Assembly: GCA_031002005.1 (NCBI GenBank)
Contig: JARYHS010009186.1
Location: 253,237,199-253,301,198, forward strand
DNA from: Vandiemenella viatica
Taxonomy: Eukaryota > Arthropoda > Insecta > Orthoptera > Morabidae
Direction: 5' to 3'
Length of the DNA: 64,000 nucleotides
The notes under the pieces were generated by a model. It was not told where the DNA came from. It ran no database searches and was given only the letters and a program-made list of their open reading frames with translations. Numbering within the stretch: the stretch's first letter is position 1; the number at the start of each line of letters is the position of its first letter. This document shows, piece by piece, positions 29,640 to 41,565 of this stretch. The translations under genes were made by a program, and so were the position numbers.

Positions 29640-30360
29640 CACCATGACGTCACATTATGACGTCGGGCTATGAAGTCATGTTTTTCGCCTTTGTTGTCCA
29701 ACTTACGACCAGAGATGGCGTTCTGAGTTATGCATGTAATATGATAACAGTTCTATTTAACTAAACATTCGCGATCATAATAATTGTTAGATAGCTGAGA
29801 GGAAAGTACCCATTCCGTTTTAATCGACATAAAAATTATTAGTTGCTTATATTAATTTACTAGTCATTGAAATAAAAGTATTCGTTAAAATATTTGCCAA
29901 TAGATATGTAAGATAAAACCTTTAATTTTGGATTAGCTATGTTAGTGGCTGTTTTGATTAGATTGTTATTACAACCGACACATGACGTTACAGCAGAAGG
30001 CATGAGTAAATTTTTTCCATAAGTGCCTTGTTACTTAAATCGTTATTTCGTCTGAACGAAAGTAGTTCCACACTGATCGCACTCTATACAGCCTAGACTA
30101 AAATTAAACGTAATATTACCTGGCATTACATAAGTTGTCCAGTTTTTTAACTTCCTTTACTTTCACTGAAGACATATTTCAGCCGTATTTAACTACAATA
30201 GCCATTCAAACGTTGTAATTTCGATCTCAATCACGGATAGCAAAAGGTGAATATTTTTAAGTTTATATCGTGATGCATTATTTCCACTAAAATGCAAACA
30301 AGTACATGTATTAATTCGCGTGTGACTGAAGCTTTGCTTTTCTAGCGGCAATATTAGCGG
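29640..30360. repeat. Probable family Q repeat and unassigned AT-rich DNA
   Basis: CATGACGTCACATTATGACG at 29643-29662, CGACCAGAGATGGCGTTCTG and AACAGTTCTATTTAACTAAA resemble parts of 26965-27460, 31430-31560 and 36010-36490. From about 30040 on I recognise nothing. Confidence 0.4.
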
Positions 30361-30365
30361 AGATT

Positions 30366-31150
30366 GTGGTTAGGCTGAAATGCAACCTGGACCAATTGAC
30401 ATCTGAAACTTTTTGTTACAGCACAAGAAATTTCATTGAGTTTCATTTTATAAGCCATTTTCACAACGTCAAGATGAAAGTATCATCACGCAACAATATC
30501 TTAAGAAAGTTTACCGAATATAGCTGGGGAGCTAGCCCAAGCGTCATCCGCACATCTGCCTTAGCATTAAGCTACCCCTCAGCAGAGTATGCATGTGTGG
30601 TGTGGCGAAAATGAAATCATGCTAAGACAATAGACGTTGCGCTCCACAGAACATGCCGGTTCATCATAGGTTGTCTCAGACCATCGCCCGTGGGGGGAAT
30701 TGGAGATATTAGCTGGCATCGCCCCTGGACGTTGCCACTAGCGCGGCAAGACTCAGAGAATGAAGACGCCCGACACCCTCTACATGGCTATACACCAGCG
30801 CCATCCCGATTAACCTTCCTGTGTACTTCAAAGCCACTGAATGGAGCACCAAGCGGTAAAAGAATATTGGCTTGGGAGAAGATATCGAGTGGATCGAACC
30901 AAAAGAGGGTCTACCCCGTAGGTCTGTACAAACGTGACGCATATGGAACTCGCTAAATAGGCTTCGAGTTGGCCGTTCCAAAGATACTCTTGCCTCATGA
31001 CGATAGCTGGGAGAATAGGCAGATACCACATGTTCGAGTGGGGAGAGAGAAACCATGGTAAATCTGCTGTCTTGTCCACAAATCGGAATAAATATATCTT
31101 AATTTGGCCTCCAATCAGCTACTAATAAAGCCATCGCATTGACGGAAAAA
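30366..31150 (+). pseudogene. LINE ORF2 C-terminal region (thumb plus cysteine-rich tail)
   Basis: The frame at 30366-30614 gives KMKVSSRNNILRKFTEYSWG-like sequence and ASPSVIRTSALALSYPSAEY-ACVVW. Further frames give VALHRTCRFIIGCLRPSPV, DARHPLHGYTPAPSRL, LNRLRVGRSK and HVRVGRE-TMVNLLSCP. This order (alpha-helical thumb, CRxITGCLxPTPV, HPLYGHxPxPRRL, LRTGVGR, CECG-xQTMxHLLxCP) is shared by many insect LINE ORF2 proteins. The cysteines of CECG are degraded (RVGRE) and there are at least three frameshifts. The same C-terminal plan is at 14780-15100 and 17541-17848. Confidence 0.82.
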
Positions 31151-31185
31151 CTACCTTAAGCTGTCATCCGCATGAGAAGAATTTT

Positions 31186-31426
31186 TTTGTTTTTTGCCAT
31201 TTCGCCTCGTCGATGTCGAGGTCATTAGAGGAGGGATGGGACTGGGGACAAGGAACGGGAAGGAATTCGGACATGGCGTTTTTGAAGGAAGCATCCCGCC
31301 ATTCGCCTGGAGTGATTTGGGGAAACCATGGAAAACCCAAATCTGGATTCCCCGACGAAGATTCGAACCGGTGTCCTCCCGAATGAGAGGTGAGAGCGTT
31401 AACCGCTCACCTACCACGCTGTGTGG
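31186..31426 (-). repeat. SINE, tail form A, near full length
   Basis: T run then minus-strand tail (CGACATCGACGAGGCG), body, B box CCGGTTCGAATCTTCG, A box GTGAGCGGTTAACGC. Possible imperfect duplication AGAAGAA(T/G)(A/T)TT on the two sides. Confidence 0.93.
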
Positions 31427-31599
31427 GAAGAAGAAGATTTTATAACAGTTCTTTTTAGCTAAGCAACTGCCGAGAAATGAATTGCCAGAACACTCGGTTA
31501 AGCCCGTCACTTTTGACGGGCTTTGGGGCTAGTATTTCTATAACTTTCTACCGCTGTGTCCAGGGTAGATGGGGGACAGGCGTTAACACTGTGGGTACA

Positions 31600-31830
31600 C
31601 GTGAATTATAGAGAGGGGCGGCAGTGTTTGTGCGACGCGACTGCTTTGTGGTGGCCGTCCTGTTTGCCCGGGCGGCGAAATCTGCGTCAATCCGCAGGGT
31701 AAACAGCGGCGGTCGCGTGCCAGCGATGCAAAGATAACACCGCGCCCGCCTCCCTCATAATGAATCTATTTATTATTTTAAAAAACAGCGCCGTCACGTC
31801 CGGCGTGACGCACGACTCGCAGATGGCGCG
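31600..31830. promoter_or_regulatory. GC-rich unique island (candidate regulatory)
   Basis: Unique, GC-rich with an embedded AATGAATCTATTTATTATTT (Hox/MEF2-like) and an inverted GTCACGTCCGGCGTGAC. No domain in any frame. Function is inference. Confidence 0.35.
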
Positions 31831-31889
31831 TCGATAGCCAGGTAGCACGGACGACCACACACACGCACACGAGGATCACTTTCCTTTCG

Positions 31890-32065
31890 CTTCGGGCTTT
31901 ATAGTTAGTCGATGTCGGTGCCGATACAGCCGGTATGAGATAGGCCTTCTGAAAGAACTGTCTCGGCATTCCTGTGGAGTGCTGTCGAGATACAATTTGG
32001 ATATTTGAACCCACGTCCTACCGAAAATCAAGCCTGGACGTTACCGACCACCGTCTGGACTCGGT
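31890..32065 (-). repeat. Old SINE remnant
   Basis: Minus strand: GTTCAAATATCC in place of the B box, AATTGTATCTCGACAGCAC-, GAATGCCGAGACAG and the tail-like GACATCGACTAACTATAAAG. Same order as the main SINE but heavily diverged. Confidence 0.6.
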
Positions 32066-33334
32066 AAAGCATAACGTAACTGTTCTGACGGAATAAGGTG
32101 AACAAGTGCTCGCAACCGTGGTACAACGCATCCCCGTCTCCTCTGATTATATATACATATCTACAATACGATTTACAAAGCCCATTCACTCGCTCACCTC
32201 GATAGCTATTGGCTGAAGAACGGTGTCACGTTTCAGCCTTCACTCGCAAATTAACAGCGGCCAGAGATTTCATTAGAAGAAATTCGAGGTTATGTCCACA
32301 ATTTAACAGTTAAGCAACTGCTACCAAGTTAATTACCATAATACATTCATTAAGTTTGCATTTCATACTTAAAAACAATCTATAAAAACGTTGATCTGCT
32401 TTTCAGTAACTGATAATGAAGCAACATAAAAAAAACTTTTTAAAAATTATCTCACACATGGTCTCTGCTGTTACCACGTATGCCAATTGTCATTCCGACC
32501 TAGGATAAATTTCAATTTCATTAAAACATTCACTAATGTTGCTGCTTGACCAAAGATTATACATTTACAGTTTATTTGCTTTTTACGTATTTTACTGACC
32601 ACTTTCGTTAATGGTCTTTGTTCATGTTCGCTGTACGTGATTTATCTGGTTATTCAAAGTGGGCATCAGACCAAATATGTTACCGAATCGAGTATTCTTC
32701 TTCCTAGTTGCTCAACTGTTTAATAATGTGGAATGTATATTAAGTTCTCTTGTTGTTACGTACACTGTTACCAATGATTACATTATGAGTGTTTGCCCAG
32801 CCTCATTAAAAAAACAACCTGATGCTTTCGAAGCAAACGGGATTTTTTTTTTTTTTTCAAATTTAGCTGAGTGAACTTTAAGGGTCAAATACAAGTCTAC
32901 TTTGTATTTAAGTTCGAGTCTACGACCTTTGAAACAATTGTACGACAGCACAATCGTAGGCCTACCTGTCCGTTAATACTTCTGATTTCTTCAAGGTCAA
33001 ATTCATATTTGGTCAGATCAGGTCTACCTGTTATAATCTTTAACCCTAAAAACTGGAACTATTTGAAACCTGTGACGATGCGCAAAAAGCGGTGACGGTC
33101 TTACGCTAGTATATATAATATTAGTTATTAAGTCCATCAAAAATGAAGGGTTCAGCGCAGTGTACTGGGAAATTATTTCTTCCCATTAACAGAAATGTTC
33201 TTACATAACGTTCAGAGCTTTTATTTGGAAGAAATATTGTACGTATTTCGTCCTACTGCAATCTAATATAAAGAAACTAAAACCAATTATTAATTAATAT
33301 GTCGATTGAAACTAAATTGATACTCTTGTTACTC
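32066..33334. other. No recognised feature
   Basis: AT-rich DNA. Frames at 32659-32874 and 32871-33095 show no family features. Confidence 0.4.
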
Positions 33335-33455
33335 CAGGTGAATGCCGGAATACTTCCTTCAAAAAGGCCATGGCCAAATTCCTTCCCATTCCTTGTTCCC
33401 AGTCCCATCCTGCCTCTAATGGCGAGGCGAGGCGTAAAGCCGTAATTAAAAAAAA
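33335..33455 (+). repeat. SINE 3' half, tail form A
   Basis: Starts inside the body (CTCCAGGTGAATGCCGGAAT), includes AAGGCCATGGCCAAATTCC and a shortened tail GCGAGGCGAGGCGTAAAGCC, then an A run. Confidence 0.9.
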
Positions 33456-35100
33456 GATATCTTTACAATTGATTTTCGATTTAATACATATTGAACATGA
33501 TCAGTTCCACCTTAGGCTTTTCCACGAGTGAATACGGTATTTCCTGACTAGAATTAGCATCGGCAATGAGTCTTGTCTCGTTGAGCGGGGACGTTGCCCC
33601 TGCAGTGTCAGCAACCAGTATGACACGTATTGCGGGTGGCTCAACTATCAGGAGAAGCCCTCCAGTAGGATTTAATTTCCTTTTTCTTTAGAATGTTTAT
33701 AACTAATACAATTATCTCTTCGTGGCAGGTTTTCAACTACATTTTGCAAAAGAAGGCCAATTTGCAGTGATGGGACGGATTTCAGCACCCAGACAAAACT
33801 AGAAGCATCAATTAAATTTTGTCATTACTTACAAACTGCTCACATACACTTTGACTATTAAATTTCCAAGAGAAGAATTTGAATAAAAAAAAGGTATTAG
33901 ATACATGGGGCCAGAGAGGTAATGGATGATCATCTTTTTTGTGTCCTCTGACATTTCCAATGTTTAATGATTCTAATTTCAAGAATACTAACTTCCTCCT
34001 AATTGTTTTGGCTTACTTTGTTTAATAGTGTGTCCATGCAGTGTTAAAAAGACTGAATTATGTATCAAATATGTATTATTTATTAGAAGCTATGTCTATT
34101 TAGAGTGACAAAACGCTAATAGGCACTAATGTTTCCTCATAGATCTAATAATTACATTAAATTTTATTTATTAATTTCTTGTGATAAAAATAAGTGTTTT
34201 AAAAGTTTTCATTTGAGAGAGATGGCAACAGCCTGGGCAACTCATAAGATTTATGAGAGCTGGTTTTACTCTCGAAGATTCTGGATCTGAAGAGGCTATT
34301 AAAAGGACAGTGTTATGCGGTTTTTATTTTGTTAGTGTCAGTACCCTGTTCAATGAAAGAACAGTAACATAAGAAAAATCAGACTATGAAAAATTCAGTA
34401 AACCAATCTTCTAAATGATTTATATGATCCATTTTAATTTGTTTTCTTTCAATGACTAAAATGGATGTGCCGTTTATCTTATTTTTACTCTGAATTGTGC
34501 TTACATGATATAATGCATTTGTGACTAAATGTGGAATTCTTGTTAATTAATGCTGCAGTTCCAAAAAAAGACTAAGCCAAACACATTTGTTTAATCTTAC
34601 TGTGTGTTTGAACGTGTGTAAAATTTGAAAAAAAATTATTATTATCTTTTTAAAATCCGATGTATATATGCTTGTTAAAGCGCAGGCTGATGAAAAAACA
34701 AAATACTGATTTTTCAACTGCATGTAGAAATGAAAAACAAACTCACTATCAATTTTTCTAATGGAAAATTGTATTTACAATAAATATAGATAATTTTTTT
34801 CTAATAGAAAAGAAATATCACTGAAATTGGCTTTATCGGAAATAGTAAAAGATTCGTTCATTAGGCTAAAATGGTTGATAACCGTTCACCAATTTATTTT
34901 CAGATGAATAAGAAAGTTGAACCATTTCAAAGCTTATCAGAGGTTATAATTATATTTTTCAAACACTTTTGCTTCTATTTAGAAAAATGTGAAATAGTGC
35001 CTACCAAAAGAAGTCTTTGTAGCACAACAGAAATATTATTTATTAAGAGTGATTTTCCTCACTACAGAGGTTTTTCTCCAACACAACAATAAAGAATTCG
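33456..35100. other. AT-rich region without recognised genes
   Basis: Low GC throughout except about 33550-33670. A 73-codon frame at 34871-35092 has no family signature. No SINE or MITE was found here, making it one of the least TE-littered stretches. Confidence 0.4.
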
Positions 35101-35123
35101 GAACATAGATCTTGACTTCATCT

Positions 35124-35925
35124 TCACAAAATATTCCTCCAGATATTTCGATCTTGTATATCTTCCTCTTCTGCACCAAGTCTTCTCATTACTATTTGTA
35201 CACTTTGGAGCCAGGTAAACACAGGCCGTCCTCTTTTCCTCCTTCCTTTAATAACTTCCCATTCTTGTGCTAGTTTAGGTATCCTAGTGTCTTCCATCCT
35301 TCTCCGTACCATTCCAGTCTTTTTCGTACTATAACATCATTTCTTCTTTCACTTCCATTAGCCTTATTATTACGGTATTCCTTACTTTTTCTTTGCTTGA
35401 TATTCTTGCTGATCTTCTCCAGAAATCCATTTCTAATGCTTTCAGCTTCTTGATATGTTTTTGGTTGATTGTCCAGCTTTCTGTTCCATATAAGACTATA
35501 CTTTCAAATAATGATTTGAATATAATTCTTTTTGTTCTATTCATAACACTCTTGCTCCATAGACGTGAATTTAGCATCCTGATTACTTTCCGGCCATTAG
35601 TAATTCTTTTCTTAAGTTCCATATTCAATTTTCCTTCTATTTCTAAAATTGAACCCAAATAACAAAAATTATTTACCTTTTTAATTTTTATTCCATCAAT
35701 GTACAATTCATCCAGATCATTAGTAAGATATTCTGTTTTTTTTTTGTAGTTAATATTCAAGCCCCATTTTTTATATTCTTTTGACAGTTGATTACATATG
35801 TAATTTGCATCTTCAGCACCTTGTGCTATGACGAGTTGATCATCAGCAAATAGTAAATGATGTAGATATTTTCCATCTATTATTTCTAACCCCATTCTAT
35901 TACACTTTTGAAACCTTGTTCTCAA
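35124..35925 (-). pseudogene. LINE reverse transcriptase, main part
   Basis: The minus-strand frame 35329-35925 (198 residues) carries LLFADDQLVIAQ (catalytic FADD), NINYKKKTEYL, NFCYLGSILE, IVLYGTESWTINQ and ALEMDFWRRSARISSKEKVR. A second frame, 35124-35312, continues with RRMEDTRIPKLAQEWEVIKG, RRKRGRPVFTWLQ and DRNIWRN, the usual C-terminus of such proteins, after one frameshift. The fingers and first palm motifs upstream are missing except for a short inverted piece at 35929-35990. The FADD and YLGS motifs are intact. The copy is 5'-truncated and frameshifted, so not functional. Clade not certain; RTE-like C-terminal features are possible. Confidence 0.9.
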
Positions 35926-35928
35926 ACT

Positions 35929-35990
35929 AACAAGGGTGCCCTATGTCACCAACCCTATTTAAAATTTATATAGATGTTAGTTTGACAACA
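35929..35990 (+). pseudogene. Inverted 5' piece of the same LINE (reverse transcriptase motif 4)
   Basis: On the plus strand QGCPMSPTLFKIYIDVSL is readable, the conserved motif that directly precedes the point where the minus-strand frame begins (VSLRTRFQK). GTTAGTTTGA occurs in both pieces. So the LINE's upstream segment is joined head to head with the rest. Confidence 0.88.
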
Positions 35991-36009
35991 GAAAAATAAT
36001 AACTATAAT

Positions 36010-36490
36010 ATTTTGCTTGTACTGTTCTGTCGCGTCTGACGGGAACTTATGCCTAACATGCGTGACGTCACAAACTGAGAGGCCTGGCATTCTACCTCTA
36101 GGTTGTTTTTTTGGTCTGCAACGCAGCTAATTTCCATGTGACTGCTTAATTAAAGACAATTTTTATTAAGTAACTCTCATAACCATAAAAATCAGTAAAT
36201 TTGGTGCATATTTTTAATTTACTGTAACAGCGATCGATGTCTCTGGACAGAGAGTATAAGAAAACATCAAATAAAAAATAAACAAAAAGCAGCTAATAAT
36301 TAATATATCGATTTAAATGAAATATCTACTTTACTTTCAGTTTTTAGGCAATTCATTTCTTCACGAAAGCCTAACTAAAGACAACTGTCATTAAGTAACG
36401 CGCGCAACCTCAAATAATATCTCTGACCGTTGTTAGTTTGGCAGTGAAGGCGAGAAGCGTGACGTCACAGCGTGTCAGACATGGTTACAT
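36010..36490. mobile_element. Inverted-repeat element with TGACGTCA near both ends (family Q)
   Basis: Left side CGCGTCTGACGGG...GCGTGACGTCACA (palindrome 36063-36070); right side inverted TGTCTGACACGCTGTGACGT-CACGC (palindrome 36460-36467). Inside, ACTAAAGACAACTGTCATTA-AGTAAC and AATTAAAGACAATTTTTATT-AAGTAAC are related direct blocks. No coding capacity. Exact ends uncertain. Confidence 0.5.
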
Positions 36491-36539
36491 CCTGACCAAC
36501 ATTAGCGTTTTATTGCTATAAGAAATCAACCACATGTGT

Positions 36540-36750
36540 GTTTGTGGTGCTGCTGGTGCGTGCTGTTGTCAGGAAGCCAGTGAGGGGGCGTCCGACTTTA
36601 CGGCAGGTCGCCACTCCGCGCGATGAGCCGCAGGTCGCGTGCGCTGCCGTGACTCACGCGACACATGGCCACATCAACAGGCGCGCGCTAATTAGCCGTG
36701 CCCAGCACTGACGCAATCAACAACAACGTCATACTACCTCGGCCTCGTGT
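36540..36750. promoter_or_regulatory. GC-rich unique island (candidate regulatory)
   Basis: GC-rich unique DNA with CGCGCTAATTAGCCG, TGACTCACGCG (AP-1-like) and CAACAGGCG. No domain in any frame. Function is inference. Confidence 0.38.
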
Positions 36751-36835
36751 ACGTGGGATTAGAATTTTCCTCCAATATTTAATATAAAAAGTTGTAAATT
36801 ACACAAAAAGTAGACAGTCGGGGGTAGTGAGACTT

Positions 36836-37385
36836 GCACATAACTTCAGTCGTAGGCAAAGCTAATTCTAAACTACGATTTATAGGTCGTATTTTGAGAA
36901 ATGTAATGCTCATACATAGAAAATAGCGTACAAAACACTAGTGCGTCCGCATTTGGATTGCTGTTGTGGAGTATGGGATCAGTATCGCAAGGGATTGATT
37001 GACACATTAGAGAAAGTACAGAGGAGAGCCGCTCGATTCGTGACTGCTAGTTACAGTCATTACGTAAGTGTCACAGAGCTGATTCGTGGGTTGGGCTGGG
37101 ATTGTTTGGCGGACAGACGACGTCGTTTTCGTTTGAATTTGTTGGAGAATATGCGAAAATCTTTAATTTACGAGTGCAACGAAATAATTCTTCCGCCAGC
37201 CTATTTAGGTCGCAATGACACGATGGATAAGATTCGAGAAATAAGATGCCATACTGATACATTTATGTATTCTTTCTTTCCTCGTTCTGTTCGGGATTGG
37301 AATGCACAGAATTAGGATTGGTGCTTAGCACCCTCTGCCACCCACAATGTTTGTGAATTGCAGAGTATAGATGCAGATGATGACC
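36836..37385 (+). pseudogene. LINE family 1: reverse-transcriptase C-terminus and 3' end
   Basis: The frame at 36941-37315 reads RPHLDCCCGVWDQYRKGLID, VQRRAARFVTASYSHYVSVT, GLGWDCLADRRRRFRLNLLE and SFFPRSVRDWNAQN to a stop. Upstream, in another frame, SKLRFIGRILRN is visible. This is the thumb/C-terminal region of a non-LTR reverse transcriptase. The 3' UTR has the hairpin GGTGCTTAGCACC, CCTCTGCCACCCAC and GTGAATTGCAGAGTATAGAT, the tail shared with the tail-C SINEs. 5'-truncated copy. Other copies: 39902-40640, 47445-47640, 51396-51620. Confidence 0.9.
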
Positions 37386-38239
37386 GGGAAGTCATTACCA
37401 TACCATTCTATCTTTGAATCTATAATTGATCATGTTTATAAATAGCAACAAACTATGTTGGGGAGAGGGAGGTTAACTGTGTAGGACAATCTCACGCCTC
37501 TACAATCATTTTATTATTATTATTGCTATTACTAGCTATTACTATGGTTCACATTAGATTATTTTTCTTTGATTGATTGAATAATTGTATTAATGTCGGT
37601 AAAACAATTTGTATTTTGTGTAGTCTCTGGGTAGCATAAGCTTAATATCGTTAGCTAGCACTGTCATAATCTTTGACTCTGGCCAGCAACAGCTGAGCGA
37701 TTGCAGAGCATGGTTAGGGACGTGTCTGCAGCAACATATGGCGCGTGTTTGTGCTCCGCGGTGAGGGAGCGGTGATATGAATGTTAAGTGTACCAGAAGC
37801 TTGTTAAAATACAACACGAGTGTTTAAATGTTGATTTAAATTAACTGTGTTAGATAAATCAAGTGACATTTCTTTCGGGACTGTGATTATCATTTTCGGA
37901 AGGTTATAAATACATATTACATTTAAACAAAAACAAAATTGAACTTCCGCGTGGCAAGTGTTTGAGAGAAGCTTGGGCCTTTCTCGTCGATAACACGCTG
38001 TTATCCCAAATAGTTTGGTAATGCTATTAATCTAAGTGTGTTGTCGAGAACTGTCTCGTGGTTATAGCTAGCTAGCTAACTAGTCCACACAGATTTCCTA
38101 CTCCACATCCTCCTAAGTCACTTTCTGGTTCCACCTTATGTCAATACTGTATTGTACACAACGTTTTATGTTTTTTTGTCCTTTGTTAAGAAATATAGTA
38201 TTTAAGGGTTCGAAAGCGGGGAGCTAGCTGCATATAAAT
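37386..38239. other. No recognised feature
   Basis: AT-rich with a moderately GC-richer part at 37670-37790. No supported gene or repeat. Confidence 0.4.
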
Positions 38240-38560
38240 ACAAAATAATAATCTTCTGTAGCGCAAATCCACATTTATACCAAACGATAAGTTGTGTCTG
38301 TACATGAACAGATCAAACACAAACTGACTGCGAGAGAAACAAAGCCTAAGCGAGCGATATAACATTACAGAGACTACACACGATATCCATCTGTCTGTCA
38401 CCGTTCAGTTGGTTTTCGAAATGTAAATTATAAATATGTTAATTATCCTTCCTAATGATAAATAGTATTTTCTTGCCAGATAACATCAAGATCGGTTCTG
38501 CCATTTAGTCGTCAAAACGCAGCAAACACACAGAGACAAACGGAGTTACCATCACGTATT
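38240..38560 (+). repeat. Dispersed repeat family P, plus copy
   Basis: CACAAACTGACTGCGAGAGA-AACAAAGCC, GATATAACATTACAGAGACT-ACACACGATATCC and ATAACATCAAGATCGGTT match the copies at 3911, 5554, 42732 and 63485. Ends in AAACGGAGTTACC. Confidence 0.78.
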
Positions 38561-39025
38561 CGAAGTCTCCGTCTTGTGCTCTTCGTATCTCTAACAGAAT
38601 GGAAATTGGTTTTAATCATATCTCTGTATGTTGCGAGTCAACCAAATAGCTCAGTGATTGTTAACTATAATTTTAATTCAGTATTTTGATGAAATAACCA
38701 CTTCAATACCATTTATTTATTTAGAAGGCGTTTAAAAAATCCCCTTTTCAGGCGATCAAATGGAAGGTGAAACACATTAACGACAATCTTATTATTATTG
38801 TGCGCAAATTGATCCCGTCGGATCACGCAAAGCCTTGATTCTCATCATGGATTGCAGTTAAGAATTTGTCCACTATGTCCGGTGAGTAGTTAGATGCAAT
38901 TGTCAGTTTCTGGAACAATTGGGAGAGCTTAAGTGATCCAATCTGTACGTATGTTTTTCTATGATGAGTGTATTTTTTGTTTATGAATTGTGTGGTTTAT
39001 GAGATGGAGATTGGGGATCGTCCCT

Positions 39026-39269
39026 GCATTCGCCTATTTTTTTATTTTTTTTATTTATGGCTTTACCCCTCGTTGACGTCGATGTCATTAGAGACGCGAT
39101 AGGAATAGGGACAAGGAACGGGAAGGAAATCGGCCATGGCATTTTTGAAGGAAGCATCCCGGCATTCGCCTGGAGTGATTTGGAGAAACCATGGAAAACC
39201 CAAATCTGGATGCCCGGACGGGGATTCGAACCGGCGTCCTCCCGAATGCGAGGCCAGAGCATTCGCCTA
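39026..39269 (-). repeat. SINE, tail form A, 5' truncated, with target-site duplication
   Basis: GCATTCGCCTA at 39026-39036 and 39259-39269 flanks a minus-strand SINE (39037-39258) with B box CCGGTTCGAATCCCCG but no A box. Truncation within the head with intact duplication indicates incomplete reverse transcription. Confidence 0.95.
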
Positions 39270-39479
39270 AGTTATTGCGGAAAACCGCCAAACATGTCAA
39301 TCAGGACGACGTTACGCAGGGATCAGAACCTGAACATGGTCCCGTTGTACCTCCAACCACACTGGCGGGTTATTGAGTATAATTAATAACGTTGAAATAG
39401 AATGAACTGTGCTGCATTAACCTATCAACGGATTTGTTTACAAGACCAGGGTTAAAGCATGTAACCGATCTCAGGCCTT

Positions 39480-39890
39480 ACTGGGTGAAGGTTTCCTTGT
39501 GCATGGGGAAATGTTAATCGGAGAGCACTGCATTTTACCGGCATTCATTGCTGACGATGTCTTGGGCGGTGATCGGCTGGCTGACTGGTGTGGCACCGAA
39601 CACAGTAATCTACTGTATATGCGCATCCACAACCTTCCGAGTGCAGCATTCACGTCACTGAAATATGACATGTTTCAGCACCCTCGAATACCACCTGCTC
39701 GAGCGATCGAAAGTTTTCAGTCGGCCACGACGAGTGAGGAAAAGACAGCTCGTCCCACTGTCCGAATAATGTCTGACCGTCCCAACCACTCAGAACAACA
39801 TGTTTTCAGGGACCTCCCTTGCAATTCTCCCTATGTTCAACTCGGCCCAGGAATTCCACGTTCCCGGAGGGAGGCTCACTCGAGCTGTCT
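39480..39890. other. Unassigned, GC-richer region
   Basis: A 149-codon plus frame (39499-39948) runs into the neighbouring LINE 3' end, so the last part of it is not coding. No domain is recognisable. It may be noncoding. Confidence 0.3.
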
Positions 39891-39901
39891 TAAACTAGAC
39901 A

Positions 39902-40640
39902 TTCTACATCTACATCTATACTCTGCAATTCCCAAACATTGTGGGTGACATAGGGTGCTAAGCACCAATTATAATTCTGTGCATTCGAATCTCGAATAGC
40001 GCGAAGAAAGAAGGAATACATGAAAGCATCAGTACGGCATTTTATTTCTCGAATCTTATCCCTCCGGCCATTGCGACCCAAATAGGTTGGCGGAAGAAGT
40101 ATCTCACTGCACTCGTAGGTCATAGATTTTCGCATATTCTCTAATAAATCTAAACGCAAATTACGTCGTCTGTCTTCAAAACGATCCCAACCCAATCTAT
40201 GTATCAATTCTGTGACGCTTTCGTAAGGGCTGTAACAACAAGTCACGAATCGAGCGGCTCTCCTCTGCACTCTCTCCACTGAGTCAATCAGAACCTTGCG
40301 ATACGGATCCCAAACTCCACAATAGTAATCCAGATGCGGACGCACTAGAGTTTTATACGCTATCTCCTTTGTATGAGCATTACAATTGCTCAAAATACGA
40401 CCTATGAATCGTAATTTAGAATTTTCCTTGCCTACGACGGAAGTTATGTGCATGTCCCATTTCATGTTGCTTTGTACTATCACCCCCAGGTACTTCAGGG
40501 AATCAACCGTGTCAACAGCTGAATTGCTTATTTTGTACTCGTGAACAAACTGATTCTTTTTGTTACTTATCCACATTGCCTTACATTTTTTAACAATTAA
40601 GTGTAAGCTGCCATTTACGGCACCATTCAGAAATATCATT
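39902..40640 (-). pseudogene. LINE family 1: reverse-transcriptase C-terminal half and 3' end
   Basis: The 249-codon minus frame (39890-40639) is open throughout: LIVKKCKAMWISNKKNQ, DTVDSLKYLGVIVQSNMKWD, SKLRFIGRILSNCNAHTKEI, RPHLDYYCGVWDPYRKVLID, VQRRAARFVTCCYSPYESVT, DKIREIKCRTDAFMYSFFLR. YLGV and the LRPHLDYxxxVWDP motif place it after the catalytic motifs of a non-LTR reverse transcriptase. The catalytic ADD segment is upstream of the truncation. The protein part ends near AQN-YNWCLAPYVTH. The 3' tail has the GGTGCTTAGCACC hairpin and ends in GATGTAGATGTAGAATG repeats. Best-preserved copy of this family in the window. Confidence 0.93.
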
Positions 40641-41565
40641 TCAATGTCTTATATTTCTTCTCTTGAGCGTTCAAAGATATCAACTGGTTCAGAACGTCTT
40701 CCTATCCCTAACAAGGCGTAGCAATTATTTTTTTTAATTTTGGGGTAAATTTGCGGTCATATGTTAAAGGCCGCGGTAGAATTAACTAGCAACGCAAGGG
40801 AAATCGGGTGATGCATTCACGAAGTAACAACCCTGAGGTATCATTTCTGGTGAATCGTTTTTTCGTTTATCAGGACAAAGCCGAGTGGATTAATTAAAAT
40901 TTGCCGTTCATTGTACTGCAGCTTTGATCACAGGCCTCTGTTAAGTAGATGTATATGTAAGATCTATGTAAAACTATGTATAATTTTGAAACTGATGCTT
41001 CACGAGCGGAGTATTTTGTTTAGTGGTAAGAACGACTGTTGTGAGTGCTAGATTCACTCAGCTGTGCGGGGAGGCAAGAGGAACTCACGTACAGGTGTGT
41101 TCAGCTGGGTCGGTAGCCGGCCTCCGCTCGACAGCGACGAGGGTTCTCGACTATGCAGCAGTCAGTAGCAGTAGAACTGGCATTGAGAGCGGCAGGCGTA
41201 CTGATGTAGTGTAGTCGAGAAATAATATTGTCATACTTGTGGTACGACACAGGACCATATTAATATAATAATGAGTTATCAGGGCAATGCACCAAGGCAT
41301 GCATTACACAGGCCTGGCGTATTATTTCCGGGTGTGGGAATTACTTTCTGCAGAACAGAGGTCAGCGAACTTTTAGCCTGTTTCGGCGAATTCTCCATTC
41401 AGACTGGATCGAAAGACGAAACAAGCACACAATAGGACGTGATAATTTGAAAAGGCCGATATACAACCTTTCACAACTCACGGGGGGGGGGGGGGAGAAT
41501 GGAATTGGTCGTCGCCCACAGTTCTGTACGTGGACTGACCAATTGCAGATACTTCACTCGTGCAA
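40641..41565. other. No recognised feature
   Basis: Contains a G run (41482-41495) and a moderately GC-rich part at 41030-41215. No family signature in the small frames. Confidence 0.35.
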
